Shown: piece by piece, positions 57,161 to 64,000 of the stretch | Numbering within the stretch: position 1 is the stretch's first letter | How the letters are laid out: every line of letters starts with the position of its first letter | Source: Atherix ibis | Taxonomy: Eukaryota > Arthropoda > Insecta > Diptera > Athericidae | DNA: 64,000 nt | Reading direction: 5' to 3' | Assembly (NCBI GenBank): GCA_958298945.1 | Contig: CATQJD010000146.1 | Location: 1,054,001 to 1,118,000, forward strand | The notes under the pieces: model-generated | What the model was told of the DNA's origin: nothing | Seen by the model: only the letters and a program-made list of their open reading frames with translations | The model's database searches: none | Translations under genes and position numbers: made by a program

Positions 57161-60100
57161 ATTTAAGAGGAATATGCAGTAGTTACATATATGTAAAAGA
57201 AATATGAAGTAGTATATTTAAGAGGCATAGGAAGTAGTATATTTAAGAGGAATATGAAGTAGTATATTTAAGAGGAATATGATGTAGTATATTTAAGAGG
57301 AATATGCAGTAGTATATTTAAGAGGAATATGAGTTAGTATATTTAAGATCAATATGAAGTAGTATACTTAAGAGGAATATGAAGTAATATATTTAAGAGG
57401 AATATGAAGTAGTATATTTAATAGAAATAATAAGTTGTATATTAAAGAGGAATATGCAGTAGTATATTTAAGAGGAATATTAAGTATTATATTTAAGAGG
57501 AATATTAAGTATTATATTTAAGAGGAATATGCAGTAGTTACATATATGTAAAAGAAATATGAAGTAGTATATTTAAGAGGAATATGAAGTAGTATATTTA
57601 AGAGGAATATGAAGTAGTATATTTAAGAGGAATATGAAGTAGTATTAAGAGGAATATGAAGTAGTACATTTAAGAGGAATATGAAGTAGTATATTTAAGA
57701 GGAATATGCAGTAGTATATTTAAGAGGAATATGCAGTAGTACATTTAAGAGGAATATGAAGTAGTATATTTAAGAGGAATATGCAGTAGTATATTTAAGA
57801 GGAATATGAAGTAGTATATTTAAGAGAAATAATAAGTAGTATATTAAAGAGGAATATGCAGTAGTATATTTAAGAGGAATATGAAGTTTTATATTTAAGA
57901 GGAACATGGAGTATTATATTTAAGAGGAATATGCAGTAGTATATTTATGAGGAATATGAAGTATTATATTTAAGAGGAAAATGAAGTAGTATATTTAAGA
58001 GAAATATGAAGTAGAATAGTTAAGAGGAATATGGAGTTGTATATTTAAGAGGAATATGAAGTATTATATTTAAGAGAATATGAAGTAGTATATTTAGGAG
58101 GAATATGCAGTATTATATTTAAGAGGAATATTAAGTATTATATTTAAGAGGAATATTAAGTATTATATTTTAGAGGAATATGAAGTAGTATATTTAAGAG
58201 GAATATGAAGTAGTATATTTAAGAGGAATATGAAGTAGTATATTTAAGAGGAATATGAAGTAGTATATTTAAGAGAAATATGAACTAGTATATTTAAGAG
58301 AAATATGCAGAAGTATATTTAAGAGGAATATGAAGTAGTATATATAAGAGGAATATGAAGTTGTATATTTAAGAGGAATATGCAGTAGTATATTTAAAAG
58401 GAATTTTAAGTAGTATATTTAAGAGGAATATTAAGTAGTATATTTAAGAGGAATATGAAGTAGTATATTTAAGAGGAATATGAAGTACTATATTTAAGAG
58501 GCATATGCAGTAGTATATTTAAGAGGTATATGAAGTAGTATATTTAAGAGGCATATGAAGTAGTATATTAAAGAGGAATATGCATTAGTATATTTAAGAG
58601 GAATATGAAGTAGTATATGTAAGAGGAATATGCAGTAGTATATTTCAGAGGAATATGCAGTAGTATATTTAAGAGGAATATGCAGTAAGATATTTAAGAG
58701 GAATATGAAGTAGTATATTTAAGAGGAATATGAAGTTGTATATTTAAGAGGAATATGCAGTAGTATATTTAAGAGAAATATTAAGTATTATTTTTAAGAG
58801 GAATATTAAGTATTATATTTAAGAGGAATATGCAGTAGTTACATATATGTAAGAGAAATATGAAGTAGTATATTTAAGAGGAATATGAAGTAGTATATTT
58901 AAGAGGAATATGAAGTAGTATATTTAGGAGGTATATGAAGTAGTATATTTAAGAGGAATATGCAGTAGTATATTTAAGAGGAATATGAAATAGTATATTT
59001 AAGAGGAATATGCAGTAGTAAATTTATGAGGAATATGAGGTAGTATATTTAAGATCAATATGAAGTAGTATACTTAAGAGGAATATGAATTAGTATATTT
59101 AAGAGGAATATGAAGTAGTATATTTAATAGAAATAATAAGTAGTATATTAAAGAGGCATATGCAGTAGTATATTTAAGAGGAATATGAAGTATTATATTT
59201 AAGAGGAATATGGAGTATTATAATTAAGAGGAATATGCAGTAGTATATTTATGAGGAATATGAAGTATAATATTTAAGAGGAATATGAAGTAGTATATTT
59301 AAGAGGAATATGAAGTAGTATATTTAAGAGAATACGAAGAAGTATATTTAAGAGGAATATGCAGTATTATATTTAAGAGGAATAGTAAGTATTATATTTA
59401 AGAGGAATATTAAGTATTATATTTAAGAGGAATATGAAGTAGTATATTTAAGAGAAATATGAAGTAGATAATAAGAGGAATATGCAGTAGTATATTTAAA
59501 AGGAATATGAAGTAGTATATTTAAGAGGAATATGAAGTAGTATATTTATGAGGAAAATGCAGTAGTATATTTAAGAGGAATATGAAGTAGTATATTTAAG
59601 AGGAATATGTAGTATTATTGTTCAATATATTTAAGAGGAATATGCAGTAGTATATTTAAGAGGAATATAAAGTAGTATATTTAAGAGGAATATGCAGTTG
59701 TATATTTAAGAGGAATATGAAGTAGTATATTTAAGAGTAATATGAAGTAGTATATTTAAGAGGAATATGCAGTAGTATATTTAAGAGGAATATGAAGTTC
59801 TATATTTAAGAGGCATATGCAGTAGTATATTTAACACGTATATGAAGTAGTATATTTAAGAGGCATATGAAGTAGTATATTTAAGAGAAATATGCATTAG
59901 TATATTTAAGAGGAATATGAAGTAGTATATGGAAGAGGAATATGCAGTAGTACATTTCAGAGGAATATGCAGTAGTATATTTAAGAGGAATATGCAGTAG
60001 GATATTTAAGAGGAATATGAAGTAGTATATTTAAGAGGAATATGAAGTTGTATATTTAAGAGGAATATGCAGTAGTATATTTAAGAGAAATATTAAGTAT

Positions 60101-60470
60101 TATATTTAAGAGGAATATTAAGTATTATATTTAAGAGGAATATGCAGTAGTTACATATATGTAAAAGAAATATGAAGTAGTATATTTAAGAGGAATATGA
60201 AGTAGTATATTTAAGAGGAATATGAAGTAGTATATTTAAGAGGAATATGAAGTAGTATATTTAAGAGAAATATGAAGTAGTATATTTAAGAGGAATATGC
60301 AGTAGTATATTTAAGAAGAATATAAAATAGTATATTTAAGAGAAATATGAAGTAGTATATTTAAGAGGAATATGCAGTAGTAGATTTAAGAGGAATATGA
60401 AGTATTATATTTAAGAGAATATGAAGAAGTATATTTAAGAGGAATATGCAGTATTATATTTAAGAGGAAT
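57161..60470. repeat. Family B higher-order unit of 3297 bp, copy 2 (131 monomers)
   Basis: This copies 53790-57160. Palindromic units are at 57183, 57538, 58839 and 60151, and ttgttcaat is at 59618 (56321 plus 3297). Even rare variants such as taacacg (about 56532 and 59829) and tatggaagagg are shared, so this duplication looks recent. Similarity ends at about 60470, where gtagataataag replaces the palindromic unit found at 57183. Confidence 0.87.
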
Positions 60471-63400
60471 ATGAAGTAGATAATAAGAGGAATATGCAGT
60501 AGTATATTTAAAAGGAATATGAAGTAGTATATTTAAGAGGAATATGAAGTAGTATATTTATGAGGAAAATGCAGTAGTATATTTAAGATGAATATGAAGT
60601 AGTATATTTAAGAGGAATATGCAGTATTATTGCTCAATATATTTAAGAGGAATATGCAATAGTATATTTAAGAGGAATATAAAGTAGTATATTTAAGAGG
60701 AATATGCAGTTGTATATTTAAGAGGAATATGAAATAGTATATTTAAGAGTAATATGAAGTAGTATATTTAAGAGGAATATGCAGTAGTATATTTAAGAGG
60801 AATATGAAGTACTATATTTAAGAGGCATATGCAGTAGTATATTTAAGAGGTACATGAAGTAGTATATTTAAGAGGCATATGAAATAGTATATTTAAGAGA
60901 AATATGCATTAGTATATTTAAGAGGAATATGAAGTAGTATATGTAAGAGGAATATGCAGTAGTACATTTCAGAGGAATATGCAGTAGTATATTTAAGAGG
61001 AATATGCAGTAGGATATTTAAGAGGAATATGAAGTAGTATATTTAAGAGGAATATGACGTTGTATATTTAAGAGGAATATGCAGTAGTATATTTAAGAGA
61101 AATATTAAGTATTATATTTAAGAGGAATATTAAGTATTATATTTAAGAGGAATATGCAGTAGTTACATATATGTAAAAGAAATATGAAGTAGTATATTTA
61201 AGAGAAATATGAAGTAGTATATTTAAGAGGAATATGAAGTATTATATTTAAGAGGAATATGAAGTAGTATATTTAAGAGAAATATGAAGTAGTATATTTA
61301 AGAGGAATATGCAGTAGTATATTTAAGAGGAATATAAAATAGTATATTTAAGAGAAATATGAAGTAGTATATTTAAGAGGAATATGCAGTAGTATATTTA
61401 AGAGAAATATGCAGTAGTATATTTAAGAGGCATATGAAGTAGTATATTTAATAGTAATAATAAGTAGTATATTAAAGAGGAATATGCAGTAGTATATTTA
61501 AGAGGAATATGAAGTATTATATTTAAGACGAATATGGAGTATTATATTTAAGAGGAATATGCAGTAGTATATTTATGAGGAATATGAAGTATAATATTTA
61601 AGAGGAATATGAAGTAGTATATTTAAGGGCAATATGAAGTAGTATATTTAAGAGGACTATGAAGTAGTATATTTAAGAGGAATATGAAGTTGTATATTTA
61701 AGAGAAATATGAAGTAGTATATTTAAGAGGAATATGAAGTTGTATATATAAGAGGAATATGAAGTATTATATTTAAGAGAATATGAAGAATTATATTTAA
61801 GAGGAATATACAGTATTATATTTAAGAGGAATATTAAGTATTATATTTAAGAGGAATATTAAATATTATATTTAAGAGGAATATGAAGTAGTATATTTAA
61901 GAGGAATATGCAGTAGTATATTTAAGAGGAATATGACGTAGTATATTTAAGAGGAATATGAAGTAGTATATTTCAGAGAAATATGAAGTAGATAATAAGA
62001 GGAATATGAAGTAGTATATTTAAGAGGAATATGAAGTAGTATATTTAATAGAAATAATAAGTAGTTTATTAAAGAGGCATATACAGTAGTATATTTAAGA
62101 GGAATATTAAGTATTATTTTTAAGAGGAATATTAAGTATTATATTTAAGAGGAATATGCAGTAGTTACATATATGTAAAAGAAATATGAAGTAGTATATT
62201 TAAGAGGAATATGAAGTAGTATATTTAAGAGGAATATGAAGTAGTATATTTAAGAGGTATATGAAGTAGTATATTTAAGAGGAATATGCAGTAGTATATT
62301 TAAGAGGAATATTAAGTAGTATATTTAAGAGGAATATGCAGTAGTATATTTATGAGGAATATGAGGTAGTATATTTAAGATCAATATGAAGTAGTATACT
62401 TAAGAGGAATATGAAGTAGTATATTTAAGAGGAATATGAAGTAGTATATATAATAGAAATAATAAGTAGTATATTAAAGAGGAATATGCAGTAGTATATT
62501 TAAGAGGAATATGAAGTATTATATTTAAGAGGAATATGAAGTAGTATATTTAGGAGGACTATGAAGTAGTATATTTAGGAGGAATATGAAGTAGTATATT
62601 TAAGAGAAATATGAAGTAGTATATTTAAGAGGAATATGAAGTTGTATATTTAAGAGGAATATGAAGTATTATATTTAAGAGAATATGAAGAAGTATATTT
62701 AAGAGGAATATGCAGTATTATATTTAAGAGGAATATTAAGTATTATATTTAAGAGGAATATTAAGTATTATATTTAAGAGGAATATGAAGTAGTATATTT
62801 AAGAGAAATATGAAGTAGATAATAAGAGGAATATGCAGTAGTATATTTAAGAGGAATATGAAGTTGTATATTTAAGAGGAATATGAAGTAGTATATTTAT
62901 GAGGAAAATGCAGTAGTATATTTAAGAGGAATATGAAGTAGTATATTTAAGAGGAATATGCAGTAGTATTGCTCAATATATTTAAGAGGAATATGCAGTA
63001 GTATATTTAAGAGGAATATAAAGTAGTATATTTAAGAGGAATATGCAGTAGGATATTTAAGAGGAACATGAAGTAGTATATTTAAGAGGAATATGCAGTA
63101 GTATTGCTCAATATATTTAAGAGGAATATGCAGTAGTACATTTCAGAGGAATATGCAGTAGTATATTTAAGAGGAATATGCAATAGGATATTTAAGAGGA
63201 ATATGAAGTAGTATATTTAAGAGGAATATGAAGTTGTATATTTAAGAGGAATATGCAGTAGTATATTTAAGAGAAATATTAAGTATTATATTTAAGAGGA
63301 ATATTAAGTATTATAATTAAGAGGAATATGCAGTAGTTACATATATGTAAAAGAAATATGAAGTAGTATATTTAAGAGGAATATGAAGTAGTATATTTAA

Positions 63401-64000
63401 GAGGAATATGAAGTAGTATATTTAAGAGGAATATGAAGTAGTATATTTAAGAGAAATATGAAGTAGTATATTTAAGAGGAATATGCTGTAGTATATTTAA
63501 GAGGAATATAAAATAGTATATTTAAGAGAAATAGGAAGTAGTATATTTAAGAGGAATATGCAGTAGTATATTTAAGAGAAATATGCAGTAGTATATTTAA
63601 GAGGCATATGAAGTAGTATATTTAATAGTAATAATAAGTAGTATATTAAAGAGGAATATGCAGTAGTATATTTAAGAGGAATATGAAGTATTATATTTAA
63701 GACGAATATGGAGTATTATATTTAAGAGGAATATGCAGTAGTATATTTATGAGGAATATGAAGTATAATATTTAAGAGGAATATGAAGTAGTATATTGAA
63801 GGGGAATATGAAGTAGTATATTTAAGAGGACTATGAAGTAGTATATTTAAGAGGAATATGAAGTAGTATATTTAAGAGAAATATGAAGTAGTATATTCAA
63901 GAGGAATATGAAGTTGTATATATAAGAGGAATATGAAGTATTATATTTAAGAGAATATGAAGAATTATATTTAAGAGGAATATGCAGTATTATATTTAAG
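60471..64000. repeat. Family B terminal block with a 2174-bp tandem repeat
   Basis: About 60950-61826 recurs at 63124-64000, the window edge, with a shift of 2174 bp. Palindromes are at 61163 and 63337, and the rare aatagtaataa at 61451 and 63625. 2174 equals 86 monomers plus two 30-bp and two 35-bp units minus six. A further palindromic unit is at 62165. 35-bp units are at 60630, 62969 and 63104; the last two are only 135 bp apart. The array continues beyond the window. Confidence 0.86.

Larger units (their letters stand above)
1237..62830. other. 23-bp deletion-variant units (gtagataataag)
   Basis: A recurrent monomer reads gtagataataagagg, two bases shorter than consensus. It is found near 1237, 4712, 8189 (as gtatataataag), 14504, 16674, 20950, 33175, 40149, 42614, 43767, 44462, 45646, 47154, 48628, 51868, 56165, 59463, 60475, 61986 and 62814. 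It usually follows agagaaatatgaag or agagaaatttgaag. It is present in both families, so it predates their split. List made by eye and possibly incomplete. Confidence 0.82.
40301..63112. other. 35-bp variant units with tattgctcaata (9 copies)
   Basis: Ten extra bases turn a gcagtag monomer into a 35-bp unit containing tattgctcaata, an imperfect palindrome with 5-bp arms (tattg and caata) around ct. ttgctcaat, or its ttgttcaat variant, starts at 40301, 45795, 48780, 53203, 56321 (ttgttc), 59618 (ttgttc), 60630, 62969 and 63104. It is absent before 40 kb, so it marks the later part of family B. The extra tgctcaatat cannot come from slippage of the monomer alone. Confidence 0.9.
21828..63350. other. 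Palindromic 30-bp units, family B context (37 copies, 2 mutated)
   Basis: These are the same 30-bp unit preceded by aatattaag (in a few copies aatataaag or aatatgaag) and aatatgcag. Starts are 21828, 22333, 22588, 23118, 23398, 34025, 34530, 34785, 35215, 35495, 36025 (mutated), 36455, 37384 (mutated), 37914, 38344, 39398, 40834, 41789, 43241, 45090, 46403, 47776, 49388, 49743, 51119, 52496, 53811, 54166, 55542, 56854, 57183, 57538, 58839, 60151, 61163, 62165 and 63337. Six (22333, 23118, 34530, 35215, 36025, 37914) have gtagcag before the palindrome. Copies at 55542 and 58839 are followed by gtaagaga, not gtaaaaga. Confidence 0.93.
1..64000. repeat. AT-rich 25-bp satellite array filling the window
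   Basis: The sequence is a head-to-tail array of a 25-bp monomer, read as gaagtagtatatt followed by taagaggaatat. The same phrase recurs at exact 25-bp steps, for example tatgaagtag at 481, 506 and 531. The consensus has 11 A, 8 T, 6 G and no C. Common variants are a C at monomer position 2 (gcagtag), loss of a G (agagaaat), the ttaagtatt form, and gacgt. Orientation is the same throughout; I saw no inverted block. Length variants of 22, 23, 24, 26, 30 and 35 bp are interspersed. No stretch over 300 bp falls outside the repeat, so there is no gene, RNA gene or unique sequence to annotate. Both window ends lie inside the array. This is typical of eukaryotic satellite DNA; the clade is not recognisable from sequence alone. 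Confidence 0.98.

Noticed and set aside
411..63350. Palindromic units as replication origins, terminators or tRNA-like structures
   Set aside because: The dyad is 14 bp with no loop, no T-tract tied to transcription and no cloverleaf. A bare palindrome in AT-rich DNA does not support any of these calls.
1..64000. CRISPR array
   Set aside because: There are no unique spacers; the 25-bp units abut directly and vary by point changes, so this is a satellite and not repeats separated by spacers.
1..64000. TATA boxes or promoters from the recurring tatattta
   Set aside because: The phrase is in nearly every monomer, with no gene, initiator or other element beside it, so it has no discriminating value.
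1..64000. Telomeric repeat or simple microsatellite
   Set aside because: The period is 25 bp and the G-bearing strand lacks any TTAGGG-like or TTTAGGG-like unit; there is no short 5-8 bp periodicity.
1..64000. CENP-B box and hence a centromere call
   Set aside because: No monomer carries the CpG-containing CENP-B box pattern. Centromeric identity would need CENP-A data; the array could equally be pericentromeric or subtelomeric.

Overview
The whole 64 kb window is one uninterrupted AT-rich tandem repeat array. I find no protein-coding gene, RNA gene, transposon, CRISPR array or single-copy DNA, and the array runs off both ends. The basic monomer is 25 bp, read as two consecutive halves, gaagtagtatatt and taagaggaatat. 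It has 11 A, 8 T, 6 G and no C on the + strand, so it is about 24% GC with extreme strand asymmetry. About 2,550 monomers fit in the window. A long satellite with multi-kilobase higher-order repeats (HORs) points to eukaryotic heterochromatin (pericentromeric, subtelomeric or an interstitial block). Nothing here identifies the clade.

Layout: (1) 1-12386 holds nearly identical 3476-bp HOR units (139 monomers each) at 1 and 3477. A restructured 3355-bp unit follows at 6953, and a 2079-bp duplication of its second half lies at 10308-12386. (2) 12387-16611 is a mosaic with local 930-, 950- and 75-bp duplications. (3) 16612-33019 is mostly the same 'A' family. It includes an exact-register 4235-bp tandem duplication (about 24550-28784 and 28785-33019) and is interrupted at about 21331-23771 by a block of a second family, 'B'. 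(4) About 33032-64000 is all B family, with HORs of about 1.87 kb, 955 bp, 4.7/4.4 kb, 3.37/3.30 kb and 2.17 kb.

Two length-variant monomers punctuate the array. One is a 30-bp unit carrying the 14-bp perfect palindrome ttacatatatgtaa (52 copies, two of them mutated), present in both families inside a conserved cassette. The other is a 35-bp unit carrying tattgctcaata (9 copies), seen only after 40 kb. Other length variants (22, 23, 24 and 26 bp) are minor. The HOR spacings are accounted for by whole monomers plus these variants, for example 3476 = 139x25 +5 -2 -1 -1 and 4235 = 169x25 +15 -5.

The two longest open frames (65 codons, - strand, near 40.6 and 41.6 kb) are by-products of repeat variants and are not annotated as genes. 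All comparisons were made by eye. Shifts were checked at marker variants, but no percent identities were computed.
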